A DNA stretch of 64,000 nucleotides from Mesohalobacter salilacus (GTDB lineage: Bacteria; Bacteroidota; Bacteroidia; Flavobacteriales; Flavobacteriaceae), in the NCBI GenBank assembly GCA_003931895.1, contig RRZV01000070.1, positions 1 through 64,000 of the forward strand. The letters are read 5' to 3'. This document shows positions 28,537 to 36,974 of the stretch, one piece after another; within the stretch, counting starts at the first letter, position 1, and every line of letters begins with the position of its first letter. A model generated the notes under the pieces. That model did not search any database and had not been told where the DNA came from. It was given only the letters and a program-made list of their open reading frames with translations. The position numbers were made by a program, and so were the translations under genes.

Positions 28537-29395
28537 ACAACTAAAATTTGCAGTCATTATTCCTGCTTATAATGAAGAAGAACATTTATCAAAATGTTTA
28601 GAATCACTATTACAGCAAAGCTTAAAGCCTCAAAAAATTGTTGTAGTAGATGATTCTTCAACTGATAGCACAGCTGAAATTATTAAACAATTTGAAAAAA
28701 CTAATTCAACTATAAGCTATGTCCTTAATACATCAAAAGCGCAACATTTGCCTGGTCAGAAAGTGATAAATGCTTTTAAAAAAGGCTTAAATAGTCTAAA
28801 TTTAAAAGATTTTGATATCATCTGTAAATTTGATGCCGACTTAATTTTTCCATCTATTTATTTAGAAAAAATCAATAAGGTTTTTAAAGACAATGAAAAA
28901 ACAGGCTTGTGTGGAGGTGTCTGCAGTATAGAAAATGAGGGTAATTGGCAAACAGAAAACTTAACTAACTCAGACCATATTCGTGGCGCTTTAAAAGCCT
29001 ATCGCGCAAAAGCTTTTGAAGATATTGGAGGTCTGGATTCTCAAATGGGCTGGGATACTGCAGACGAATTTAAATTAAGATATAAAAAATATGAAATCAA
29101 AGTTTTACAGGACTTGTCAGTTAAGCATATGAAGCCAACAGCAACATCCTATAAAGATTCTTATTTTGAAAAACAGGGTCAAGTTTTTTATGCCTTAAGA
29201 TATGGGTTTTTACTAACTCTAATTGCAGCTTTAAAAATTGCCAAACAAAGAAATCAATTATCTAAATATAAAATTGTTTTAACTTTTTATCAAAAATCTA
29301 AATCAGAAAATCTTAACTTTCTATTGAGTAGGGAAGAAGGACAATTTTTAAGACAATACCGTTGGAAACAAATTTGGCGTAAAATATTCGTATAA
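28520..29395 (+). CDS. Family 2 glycosyltransferase
   Basis: The 291-residue GT-A enzyme has the opening block FAVIIPAYNEEEHLSKCLES, the VVDDSSTDST nucleotide site and the metal-binding CKFDADLIFPS. GWDTADEFKLRYK holds the acceptor-side acidic motif. The C-terminus is basic without a membrane segment. It overlaps the upstream methyltransferase and closes the FabH-methyltransferase-GT2 operon. A dyad terminator follows. Donor and acceptor are unknown. Confidence 0.82.
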   Translation: MPSENKQLKFAVIIPAYNEEEHLSKCLESLLQQSLKPQKIVVVDDSSTDSTAEIIKQFEKTNSTISYVLNTSKAQHLPGQKVINAFKKGLNSLNLKDFDIICKFDADLIFPSIYLEKINKVFKDNEKTGLCGGVCSIENEGNWQTENLTNSDHIRGALKAYRAKAFEDIGGLDSQMGWDTADEFKLRYKKYEIKVLQDLSVKHMKPTATSYKDSYFEKQGQVFYALRYGFLLTLIAALKIAKQRNQLSKYKIVLTFYQKSKSENLNFLLSREEGQFLRQYRWKQIWRKIFV

Positions 29396-29399
29396 AAAA

Positions 29400-29469
29400 A
29401 AATCATCTAAAATTAAATAAGACGCTGAAGCGAGTTCAGTGTAAACTATATAATAATTTTAGATGATTT
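29400..29469. terminator. Bidirectional long-loop terminator between GT2 and tsf
   Basis: Perfect 15-base arms, AAATCATCTAAAATT (29400-29414) and AATTTTAGATGATTT (29455-29469), enclose 40 bases. The loop has its own small CTGAA/TTCAG stem. An A run precedes and a T-rich stretch follows, so it can end both convergent transcripts. Confidence 0.7.
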
Positions 29470-29498
29470 AGTTTTTCTATTAAGCCAAACCTAGATGA

Positions 29499-30320
29499 TT
29501 AGCCTAAAGCAACACGTTTAAAGCCTACAACTTCTACATCGCCAAAAGTTTTGGCGTATTGAGCTACAGAGGTTTTATTGTCTTTTATAAACATTTGATT
29601 GACTAAAGTATTGTCTTTAAAGAAACGCTTTAATTTACCTTGAGCAATTTTGTCTAACATGGCCTCAGGCTTTCCTTCTTGTCTTAAATTCTCCTTAGCA
29701 ATTTCTATTTCTTTGTCAATTGTAGCTTGGTCAACACCATCTTCGTTTAAGGCAACAGGATTCATAGCAGCAGCTTGCATTGCAATGTCTTTTGCTAATT
29801 CATCGGCATTGTCAACAACCTTAGATAATCCGCTCAATACTGCAATTTTATTACCTGCGTGAATATACGAGCCAACAAATTCAGCTTCTAAAGTTTCAAA
29901 AGCGCCGAGTTCTATCTTTTCACCAATTACTCCAGTTTGCTCAATAAGTTTTTCCTCAACAGTAATATTTTCAAAGTCTTGTTTTAAGAGCTCATCTTTA
30001 GAAGAAACATTCAGTGCTTTTTGAGCAAAATCTTGAGCTAATTTAATAAAATCTTCATTTTTAGCTACAAAATCAGTTTCACAATTTAATGAAATGATAA
30101 CCCCTTTTGAATTATTATCATTAACAACAGCAATAGCTACACCTTCAGAGGATTCTCTATCCGCTCTTTTGGCAGCAACTTTTTGACCTTTTTTACGTAA
30201 TACTTCAATGGCTTTGTCAAAATCACCGTCGGTTTCTACCAAGGCTTTTTTGCAATCCATCATACCAGCACCTGTTTGCTCTCTAAGTTTTTTAACGTCT
30301 GCAGCAGTTATTTTTGTCAT
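29499..30320 (-). CDS. tsf: Translation elongation factor Ts
   Basis: EF-Ts reloads EF-Tu with GTP. The 273-residue length is normal. The N-terminal UBA-like region TAADVKKLREQTGAGMMDCK is diagnostic, and the core reads ISLNCETDFVAKNEDF. It is the last gene of rplM-rpsI-rpsB-tsf, 28 bases after rpsB. The hairpin at 29400-29469 probably ends this operon. Confidence 0.96.
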   Translation of the reverse strand: MTKITAADVKKLREQTGAGMMDCKKALVETDGDFDKAIEVLRKKGQKVAAKRADRESSEGVAIAVVNDNNSKGVIISLNCETDFVAKNEDFIKLAQDFAQKALNVSSKDELLKQDFENITVEEKLIEQTGVIGEKIELGAFETLEAEFVGSYIHAGNKIAVLSGLSKVVDNADELAKDIAMQAAAMNPVALNEDGVDQATIDKEIEIAKENLRQEGKPEAMLDKIAQGKLKRFFKDNTLVNQMFIKDNKTSVAQYAKTFGDVEVVGFKRVALG

Positions 30321-30348
30321 GATTATTTAAAAATTGATAGTTTGGAAA

Positions 30349-31308
30349 TTAAGATTTAGATTTTTTTGCTTTTGCTTTGTCTTCAGACTTTGCTGAAGCT
30401 TCTTTCTTATCTTCAGATTTAGGCTTGTCTGCGGTTTTAGTTTCTTTATCAGCTGTTTTTTTAGCTAGTGCTTCTTCTTCAGCCTTTTTAGTGTCTTCCG
30501 CTTTTTTCTTTTCCTCAGCCTTTTTGTTTTCTTCTGCTTTTTTAGCTTCTTCTAATTTAGCCTCCTCTTTAGCTTTTTTCTCAGCTTCTTTTTTAGCAGC
30601 CTCTTCTTTTTTCTGATCTTCTCTTTTTTCAAGACCTTCAACAATACTGTCTGCCACGTGAGTAATAACTTTATTGATTGACTTTGAAGCATCGTCATTG
30701 GCTGGAATCACATAATCAACTTCTCTTGGGTCTGAATTGGTGTCAACCATAGCAAAAACTGGAATGTTGAGTTTCTGTGCCTCTTTAACTGCGATATTTT
30801 CTTTGATGATATCTACAACAAATAATGCGCCGGGAAGTCTCGTCATATCAGAAATAGAACCCAAGTTCTTTTCAAGCTTAGCACGCATACGGTTGATTTG
30901 AAGTTTTTCCTTTTTAGATAAGGTATCAAAACTTCCGTCTTTTTTCATACGGTCGACAGCAGCCATTTTTTTAACAGACCTTCTGATAGTTACAAAATTG
31001 GTAAGCATACCACCTGGCCACCTTTCAGTAATATAAGGTTGATTTGCTTTACTAGCTTGTTCAGCTACAATTTCTTTAGCCTGTTTTTTAGTCGCTACAA
31101 AAAGAATTTTTCTTCCACTAGCTGCAATTTTAGTTAAAGCTTGTGTTGCTTCGTCTAATTTAGCTGCGGTTTTGTAAAGGTTAATGATGTGAATACCATT
31201 ACGCTCCATATAAATGTAGGGCGCCATGTTAGGATTCCATCGTCTAGTGAGGTGACCAAAATGTACACCTGCGTCAAGGAGTTCTTTTACTTCTGCTTGT
31301 TTTGCCAT
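30349..31308 (-). CDS. rpsB: Ribosomal protein uS2 with a long charged C-terminal tail
   Basis: Residues 1-228 are a standard uS2: AGVHFGHLTRRWNPNMAPYI, RWPGGMLTNFVTIRRSV and VDTNSDPREVDYVIPANDDA. Residues about 229-319 form an extension of almost only Lys, Glu and Ala with Asp/Thr/Ser, which is likely a long charged helix or disordered tail. Most bacterial uS2 end near 230-260. It sits between rpsI and tsf. A 14-base perfect palindrome lies in the 130-base gap before it (31396-31409) and might be a leader element. Confidence 0.95.
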   Translation of the reverse strand: MAKQAEVKELLDAGVHFGHLTRRWNPNMAPYIYMERNGIHIINLYKTAAKLDEATQALTKIAASGRKILFVATKKQAKEIVAEQASKANQPYITERWPGGMLTNFVTIRRSVKKMAAVDRMKKDGSFDTLSKKEKLQINRMRAKLEKNLGSISDMTRLPGALFVVDIIKENIAVKEAQKLNIPVFAMVDTNSDPREVDYVIPANDDASKSINKVITHVADSIVEGLEKREDQKKEEAAKKEAEKKAKEEAKLEEAKKAEENKKAEEKKKAEDTKKAEEEALAKKTADKETKTADKPKSEDKKEASAKSEDKAKAKKSKS

Positions 31309-31395
31309 TTTTTTAGTAGTTTACGTTCTGTTGGTATAGCAACAATCAAGTGGTTTTTAAGCCTTGGTTGTTTAGATGCTAAACTAATTCACGCG

Positions 31396-31409
31396 GTTAA
31401 GCGCTTAAC
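31396..31409. repeat. 14-base palindrome upstream of rpsB
   Basis: GTTAAGCGCTTAAC is a perfect palindrome 87 bases before the rpsB ATG, in the rpsI-rpsB gap. It could be a regulator site or the stem of a leader hairpin. No promoter match was found in this gap, so rpsB may depend on the rplM promoter. Confidence 0.4.
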
Positions 31410-31438
31410 AACAAAAATGTGATTTATATAAAATTTGA

Positions 31439-31825
31439 TTAACGTTTTGAGAATTGGAATTTCTTTCTCGCTTTTTTCTGACCGAATTTTTTACGCTCAA
31501 CCATTCTAGGGTCTCTAGTTAGAAGACCTTCTGGTTTTAGTGCGCTTCGGTGCTCAGCATCAACTTCACAAAGTGCTCTAGCAATAGCCATTCTAATAGC
31601 CTCAGCTTGGCCTGTGATACCACCACCTAAAACATTGACTTTTAAGTCATATTGTTTTTCAGTTTCGGTTAATTCAAAAGCTTGATTAATTTTGTATAAT
31701 AAAGGTCCAGTTGTAAAGTATTCATTTACTTTTTTTCCGTTAACAACAACATCACCTTTGCCCTTTGACATGTAAATACGAGCAACAGATGTTTTTCTAC
31801 GACCTATTTTATGAATTGTCTCCAT
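31439..31825 (-). CDS. rpsI: Ribosomal protein uS9
   Basis: A 128-residue small-subunit protein whose C-terminus reaches the P-site tRNA. The opening IGRRKTSVARIYMSKGKGD and the end KKARKKFQFSKR are family signatures; the last Lys/Arg residues touch tRNA. It follows rplM by three bases, as in most bacteria, and is co-transcribed with it. Confidence 0.97.
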   Translation of the reverse strand: METIHKIGRRKTSVARIYMSKGKGDVVVNGKKVNEYFTTGPLLYKINQAFELTETEKQYDLKVNVLGGGITGQAEAIRMAIARALCEVDAEHRSALKPEGLLTRDPRMVERKKFGQKKARKKFQFSKR

Positions 31826-31828
31826 GGA

Positions 31829-32284
31829 TTACAATAATTCGTTTAAATTAATTTTTTCTGGTTTTTGAGCTTCAATGTCGTGTTTATCTCCGACGAAAAC
31901 ACGAAGATTTCTAAACAAATCAGCTCCTAATTTATTTTTGGGTAGCATCCCTTTAACAGCTCTCTCGACGAGTCTTTCAGGATGACTATCAAATACTTGA
32001 GTGGCTGTTTTAGTGCGTTGACCACCTGGATAACCTGTGTGGCTGATATAAACTTTATCATCCCACTTTTTGCCAGTTAATTTTATTTTTTCGGCATTAA
32101 TAACGACAACATTGTCACCACAATCAACGTGAGGTGTAAAATTAGGTTTATTTTTACCTCTTAATATTTTTGCGACTACAGATGATAATCGTCCTAAAGT
32201 TTGATCTTGTGCATCGACTAAAACCCACTGTTTATCAACAGTTTGTGTGTTTGCCGAAACGGTTTTGTAACTTAATGTATCCAC
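31829..32284 (-). CDS. rplM: Ribosomal protein uL13
   Basis: A 151-residue large-subunit protein. Family blocks are VDAQDQTLGRLSSVVAKILR, HVDCGDNVVVINAEKI and ERAVKGMLPKNKLG. It is the first gene of the rplM-rpsI-rpsB-tsf cluster. The best promoter match in the window lies upstream at 32328-32358. Confidence 0.97.
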   Translation of the reverse strand: MDTLSYKTVSANTQTVDKQWVLVDAQDQTLGRLSSVVAKILRGKNKPNFTPHVDCGDNVVVINAEKIKLTGKKWDDKVYISHTGYPGGQRTKTATQVFDSHPERLVERAVKGMLPKNKLGADLFRNLRVFVGDKHDIEAQKPEKINLNELL

Positions 32285-32327
32285 TTCAATATTTTTATAA
32301 TTAAAACTAGTCCTTTTTAAAGGGGTG

Positions 32328-32358
32328 CAAATTTACAATTATAAATTTATATTTCAAG
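32328..32358 (-). promoter_or_regulatory. Promoter of the rplM-rpsI(-rpsB-tsf) operon
   Basis: On the minus strand CTTG, exactly 19 bases, then TAAATTTG fits TTTG-N19-TANNTTTG with one change in the -33 box. It lies about 45 bases before the rplM ATG. This is the strongest promoter match seen. Confidence 0.75.
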
Positions 32359-32473
32359 TTTTTAGATTAAAATATTTTAAAATTACGCTTTACTTTTTTA
32401 AAGCCACTTGATTAATTCAATTATTTTTTTATTCAGATTAAATATTTAAGTATTTTTAACCCAAATAAAATAT

Positions 32474-32890
32474 ATGAAAATTCATATCATCAACGGACCA
32501 AATCTTAATCTTCTTGGCAAGCGCGAACCTGATATCTATGGCAAGATGAGTTTTCAGGATTATTTTTCTGAACTGCAAATGAAGTTTAAAAGCATAGAAC
32601 TCTCCTATTTTCACTCTAATATAGAAGGTGAAATTATTTCAGAGCTCCACGAAGCTGATGATAATGTTGATGGTATAGTGCTCAACGCTGCTGCATACAC
32701 GCATACCTCAATTGCCATTGCTGATGCCATAAAAGCTTTAGAAACACCGGTCGTAGAAGTGCATATCTCAAATGTTTTTGCTCGTGAGGACTTTAGAAAA
32801 CATTCTTACATCAGTCCTGTTGTCTTTGGAAGCATCAGTGGTTTTGGTTTGAGAAGTTACGACTTAGCTATACAGAGTTTTTTAGATTGA
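32474..32890 (+). CDS. aroQ: 3-dehydroquinate dehydratase, type II
   Basis: Third step of the shikimate pathway. The 138-residue protein has all type II hallmarks: NGPNLNLLGKREPDIYG with the catalytic Tyr/Arg, NAAAYTHTSIA, VEVHISNVFAREDFR and the late Ser block. It is divergent from rplM and overlaps the convergent DUF2851 gene by nine bases. Confidence 0.97.
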   Translation: MKIHIINGPNLNLLGKREPDIYGKMSFQDYFSELQMKFKSIELSYFHSNIEGEIISELHEADDNVDGIVLNAAAYTHTSIAIADAIKALETPVVEVHISNVFAREDFRKHSYISPVVFGSISGFGLRSYDLAIQSFLD

Positions 32891-34168
32891 TTGGTTAAGA
32901 ATGCGTTTGCCGAGATGACATTTTAGACAGTAATTTTTATCGCAATATTCGGTTTTGAGTTGAAGTAATGCTTGAGAATGCAACGCGTTTTGGTTGGTCT
33001 TTGGACGTAAATTTTCAAACACATCAACTTTTCGATTGCGTTCTGGTTTTAAGCTACTTATTAATTCAAACAGCTCATCATTAGGTATTTCATTGTTCGT
33101 TTGTTTTTGATAAAAAAATTTTAGCGGAACTATTGTATTAATGATCAACAAATCAATAAAGTTTTGACTCAATCTTTTGGTTTTTGGTTGACTTTGTTTG
33201 GTCAGGCTGAAATGGGTTTTCCAAAACTCTGGTAATTCAACTTCAAACAATTTATAAATATCATTTTTACTTTTAGCCGATATAAGGTTTTGAAATAATT
33301 GCGGTTGTTGATGATATACAGCAGCCAATTCAGCTAACCTTAGACTCGGGAAATTGTCAGGTCTTAGCCTAAAAAACTTGGGCTGTTCTTTTGCTTGCTG
33401 GAGTTCATATTTGTGCTTAAGATATTGGTAGCGCTCTTGTAACTTTTTTAGGTATTGGTCTTCCGTTTCTATACTTAGAAGAGAACTTTGTCCTAATAGT
33501 AAAGCTTCCAAATCTTCAATATTGTGATGATGCTTTGCGATGACTTTGTAAGGTACGGTTTTAGATAGTTCTAAAAACGCAGAGCCATTGATGTTCAATC
33601 CGAAATTCTTGCTCAAGAGTTGAAATAAAACGGCTTCCCAATTATTTTGACTTTGATTTAATAGTTTTAGGATCAAATCTGATTTGCGTTCTAAGCGTTC
33701 TATATAAACCCGTTCGAGCCAGTTTTGTAACACAAAATCATCAAAACCGGCAAAACTTTTCTCACAATTGATTTGCTGCGGTTTAACTTTTAAAAGCTGT
33801 TCGTAGCGTTTAAAAACCTTGGAGTCAACTTTATTCTTTAAAGACAAACTTGGAATAATCGTGTTATCCTTGCGATATATTTCGACGTCATCATCCCAAA
33901 CCACATGCAAAATGACATTGTCGTAAGCTGAATCATTTTCATGTTGATGCGCATACCAATCTGAAGATTTAAGGTGAATTTCAATATTGCCAGCCCAGAT
34001 TTGATTGTCGATTTTGATTTTTGCATTAAAAAAATCAGGACCAGATTGGTGTTTGTTGTGTTGACCTACAGATAATATTTGAAGATTTTCACCTTGATTG
34101 GTTTTTAAAGTTTCTTGGTGTTGAAACTTCTGATATTGCCAGACATGATGTAAAAAATCTTCTTGCAT
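32882..34168 (-). CDS. DUF2851 family protein
   Basis: The 428-residue protein starts MQEDFLHHVWQYQKFQHQ, which is how DUF2851 proteins begin. Further blocks are HNKHQSGPDFFNAKI, WAGNIEIHLKSSDWYAH and VILHVVWDDD; the acidic/His pattern resembles PD-(D/E)XK-like or other metal sites, but no activity is known. Four cysteines near the end (CDKNYCLKCHLG) may bind a metal. The start at 34168 is preferred because its ATG overlaps the upstream stop as TAATG and the 17 extra upstream codons match nothing. Coupled to the SGNH hydrolase gene. Confidence 0.85.
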   Translation of the reverse strand: MQEDFLHHVWQYQKFQHQETLKTNQGENLQILSVGQHNKHQSGPDFFNAKIKIDNQIWAGNIEIHLKSSDWYAHQHENDSAYDNVILHVVWDDDVEIYRKDNTIIPSLSLKNKVDSKVFKRYEQLLKVKPQQINCEKSFAGFDDFVLQNWLERVYIERLERKSDLILKLLNQSQNNWEAVLFQLLSKNFGLNINGSAFLELSKTVPYKVIAKHHHNIEDLEALLLGQSSLLSIETEDQYLKKLQERYQYLKHKYELQQAKEQPKFFRLRPDNFPSLRLAELAAVYHQQPQLFQNLISAKSKNDIYKLFEVELPEFWKTHFSLTKQSQPKTKRLSQNFIDLLIINTIVPLKFFYQKQTNNEIPNDELFELISSLKPERNRKVDVFENLRPKTNQNALHSQALLQLKTEYCDKNYCLKCHLGKRILNQSI

Positions 34169-34833
34169 TATAAGCTTTTCAGTTGTTGGATGAGTTGTGG
34201 TAAAAATGATTTGACCCAAGCTTGATATTGCTCAGCGTTAGGGTGCAAACGGTCACTGATGAGCATGTCATCAGACTGGCTCAATCGTGAAGACAAATCA
34301 GTAATATCGTAAAATGCCACATCGTGTTTTTGGCATTGCTCTTTAGCAAAGGCATTGTATAGTTTTAAATCTACAATAGCTTTAGTTTTACCTTTCTCTT
34401 TTGCAAAAGGGGTTACACCATAATCAGGAATGCTGACAACAAAAACACCATTATTATTGTTTTTGCATTTCGAAATTGCAATTTCAAGCAATTTTTTAAA
34501 CTCTTTTTTATATTGAGATAGAGCTTTGTTTTGATATTGATTATTCACACCTATTAATAAAGACACTATATCATATTGCTTATCATCTTTGGTTTGCTCT
34601 TGAATAGCCTCAATCAACTCATCGGTGCGCCAGCCAGTTTTAGCAATAATTTTGGGCTGTTCAATATTAAATTCACTCTTATTTAAAAGATCTTGTAGTT
34701 GATAAGGCCAAGAGTCTTCAATATAAAGTCCTTCGCCAATCGTATATGAATCGCCCAAAGCAAGGTAAGTTGGCTGTGCCATAAGTTGTAGATTTAAAAA
34801 AAGTAAAAGAGATAAAATTTTAGATTTCAACAT
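34168..34833 (-). CDS. SGNH/GDSL hydrolase
   Basis: The 221-residue protein has a signal peptide (LLLFLNLQLMAQ) and the SGNH blocks: ALGDSYTIGEG with the nucleophile Ser, LIGVNNQY for block III and SDRLHPNAEQY with the catalytic Asp/His. Such enzymes are esterases or lipases, often acting on cell-surface polysaccharides. Its stop overlaps the DUF2851 start, and it follows the alpha/beta hydrolase by one base, so all three form an operon. Confidence 0.87.
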   Translation of the reverse strand: MLKSKILSLLLFLNLQLMAQPTYLALGDSYTIGEGLYIEDSWPYQLQDLLNKSEFNIEQPKIIAKTGWRTDELIEAIQEQTKDDKQYDIVSLLIGVNNQYQNKALSQYKKEFKKLLEIAISKCKNNNNGVFVVSIPDYGVTPFAKEKGKTKAIVDLKLYNAFAKEQCQKHDVAFYDITDLSSRLSQSDDMLISDRLHPNAEQYQAWVKSFLPQLIQQLKSL

Positions 34834-34834
34834 A

Positions 34835-35695
34835 TTAAGTTCTGTTTTTTAAAAATGCAAGACTTTCATCAACTGTTTCTTTCAGTTCGTTAGAAAATTC
34901 AGATTTATCCCATGGTTGTTTGGTGTTATAAGTATGCGTGGCATTGGGAATTATTTTTATTTGGGCGTGTTGACACCAATTTTTGAGATTATGAGCTTCT
35001 TCAAGTTTTACCGTTTCATCGTTTTCGCCGTGTAAGATTAAAAAGGGCTGTTTTAGGTTTTGTGCTGCCTTCTGAATATCAAAACGGTTTTGGTTTTCTA
35101 AGAAGTCTTTGTAAAACTGATAATAATGTGGCATATCTTGGTGTGTTCGTCCATTTTTGACGTAATAAACGCCTTCGTTTTGCCATTGTTCTAAATCTTT
35201 CCCTTTTGGAAATCGATTTTTATAGTTAGAAACCGACGACCAAGTGACTAATTTATCAACTGCTTGATTTTCATAAGCCGTTAAGCAAGCTATGCCACCG
35301 CCCCGGCTGTGTCCAATCAATGATATTTTAGACGTATTCACCTTGGGTAAAGGTTTTTTTTCTTCTATTACATGATCAATAACTTGTTTTAAATCATGCA
35401 TTTGTTTGCTGAAATTGTCTTGCCCAAAGGCTTCTAAATCAGGAAAGTCAATTGGATTTTCAAAAGTGCCACCATTATGAGAAAAATTAAATTTTAAAAA
35501 CACAAAACCAGATTTTGCAAAAGCTTTAGCGACCAAATGCCACGCGCCCCAATCTTTATAGCCTTTATAACCATGACAAAAGATAACGACGGGTTGGGCT
35601 TCGTTTTTTTCACTATAAATAAGGTCAGCGACAATCGGTTTTTCTTGATTATATCCTATGACAAAATTATCAGATTGAACTACTTTTTGTGTCAT
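34835..35695 (-). CDS. Alpha/beta hydrolase (serine hydrolase)
   Basis: The 286-residue cytoplasmic protein has an oxyanion block FCHGYKGYKDWGAW, nucleophile elbow GHSRGGG and a late Asp/His pair in HGENDETVKLEE and NATHTY. It resembles prolyl-oligopeptidase or dienelactone-hydrolase-like families. Substrate unknown. First gene of a three-gene minus-strand operon with the SGNH hydrolase and DUF2851. Confidence 0.85.
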   Translation of the reverse strand: MTQKVVQSDNFVIGYNQEKPIVADLIYSEKNEAQPVVIFCHGYKGYKDWGAWHLVAKAFAKSGFVFLKFNFSHNGGTFENPIDFPDLEAFGQDNFSKQMHDLKQVIDHVIEEKKPLPKVNTSKISLIGHSRGGGIACLTAYENQAVDKLVTWSSVSNYKNRFPKGKDLEQWQNEGVYYVKNGRTHQDMPHYYQFYKDFLENQNRFDIQKAAQNLKQPFLILHGENDETVKLEEAHNLKNWCQHAQIKIIPNATHTYNTKQPWDKSEFSNELKETVDESLAFLKNRT

Positions 35696-35808
35696 AAAGT
35701 GCTGTTTTTTAGTGTTTAATGTTAAAGTGTTAAAATTTAAAATAAAATTCTGTTAGGTTTAAAATAAAACTCTGTCTAAGTAAATGTATAAAATTAAAAC
35801 AATTTATC

Positions 35809-36285
35809 ATGAGTAAGAAAAAAGTAATCAAGAAAATATTATTAGTCGTTTTGGTCTTAGTCGTAATTGGTGGCGCTTATGGAGCTTGGATGTATTTCCA
35901 ACCACATCGTGACGTTCAAGACACAGAAACAGATTATTCACTTAAGGCATCTGATATTGTACAAGAATATTTGACCGATAATCAGGCCGCCAATGAAAAA
36001 TACCTTGCTGCAGATGGTGAATCTAAAGTTTTAGAAATTAAAGGTCAAGTCAGTGAGGTTAGCGAAGATTATGAAGGTAATACCGTTGTATTACTTAAAT
36101 CTGACTCAGCAAAAGCAGGTGTGAAGGCGTTCTTTACTCAAGAAACTTCAGCTGAAGCTAAACAAGCTAAAGTGGGCTCTACTATCACTATCAAAGGCGT
36201 TATACGTTCTGGAGCTTCATACGACGAAGATCTAGAAATGTATGAAAACGTCATTGTAGAAAAAAGTAAGGTCATTAAAAAATAA
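35809..36285 (+). CDS. Membrane-anchored OB-fold (tRNA_anti-like) protein
   Basis: The 158-residue protein has one N-terminal hydrophobic segment (ILLVVLVLVVIGGAYGAWMY) and a C-terminal domain with the OB-fold-like run VLEIKGQVSEVSEDYEGN. This matches the tRNA_anti-like family of exported OB proteins in Bacteroidota, whose function is unknown. YceI follows 53 bases downstream on the same strand, so they may be co-transcribed. Confidence 0.72.
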   Translation: MSKKKVIKKILLVVLVLVVIGGAYGAWMYFQPHRDVQDTETDYSLKASDIVQEYLTDNQAANEKYLAADGESKVLEIKGQVSEVSEDYEGNTVVLLKSDSAKAGVKAFFTQETSAEAKQAKVGSTITIKGVIRSGASYDEDLEMYENVIVEKSKVIKK

Positions 36286-36338
36286 TCGACTCAGTATATA
36301 ACAATCAAACAATAATTTAAAATTAAAAAACAAGAACA

Positions 36339-36899
36339 ATGAAAAATTTAAAAGTATTAAGTATCGCGTTAGTTGCAGTTTTAGGCTTATTTGCCTTTAC
36401 AACTGTAGCAGACAAGTTAGTAAGTTCAAAAACACATATCAAGTTTTTCTCAACTACACCAGCTGAAGATATTGAAGCAAACAATTATGCAGCTGTAAGT
36501 ACTATTGACAAATCAACAGGAAAATTTGTATTCTCTGTACCAATGCAAGGTTTTGAGTTTCCAAAGTCATTAATGCAGAAACACTTTAATCAAAAGAAAT
36601 TTTTACATACAAGCAAATACCCAAAAGCTAAATATGTTGGTGATATCACAAACTTATCTGATATCAATTTTGATGCTGATGGCACGTATACAGCCAATGT
36701 AAAAGGAGAAATGACCATAAGAGGCGTCACTAAGCCAGTGACTGAGGATGCTACAATAAAAGTGTCTAATGGAAAAGTTGGCTTAGAAACTAAATTCTTT
36801 ATCACGCTTGCTGATTACGGCATCGAGTTTAACAGAGGAAAACCTTCAAAAAACATTGCTGATAAAGTAGAAGTGACTGCAAAAGCAGAATATAAATAA
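36339..36899 (+). CDS. YceI-family periplasmic protein
   Basis: The 186-residue protein has a signal peptide (VLSIALVAVLGLFAFT) and a YceI lipocalin-like barrel. Typical blocks are SSKTHIKFFSTTPAEDIEA, VKGEMTIRGVTKP and ADYGIEFNRGKPS. YceI proteins bind long isoprenoids or other lipids in the periplasm. A strong terminator follows. Confidence 0.9.
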   Translation: MKNLKVLSIALVAVLGLFAFTTVADKLVSSKTHIKFFSTTPAEDIEANNYAAVSTIDKSTGKFVFSVPMQGFEFPKSLMQKHFNQKKFLHTSKYPKAKYVGDITNLSDINFDADGTYTANVKGEMTIRGVTKPVTEDATIKVSNGKVGLETKFFITLADYGIEFNRGKPSKNIADKVEVTAKAEYK

Positions 36900-36920
36900 A
36901 GAATAAACACCACTAAAGTT

Positions 36921-36950
36921 AAAAAGGCAATCATATCGGTTGCCTTTTTT
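36921..36950 (+). terminator. Intrinsic terminator after yceI
   Basis: The stem AAAAAGGCAA (36921-36930) with TTGCCTTTTT closes a nine-base loop and leads into a T run. Confidence 0.88.
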
Positions 36951-36974
36951 TATTTTTACTAAAAATTAATAACC

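Noticed and set aside
30377-30616. Open frame of 79 codons opposite the rpsB tail, Ser/Ala/Phe-rich
   Set aside because: It is the mirror of the Lys/Glu/Ala-rich tail codons of uS2; composition explains the open frame and it has no promoter or domain.
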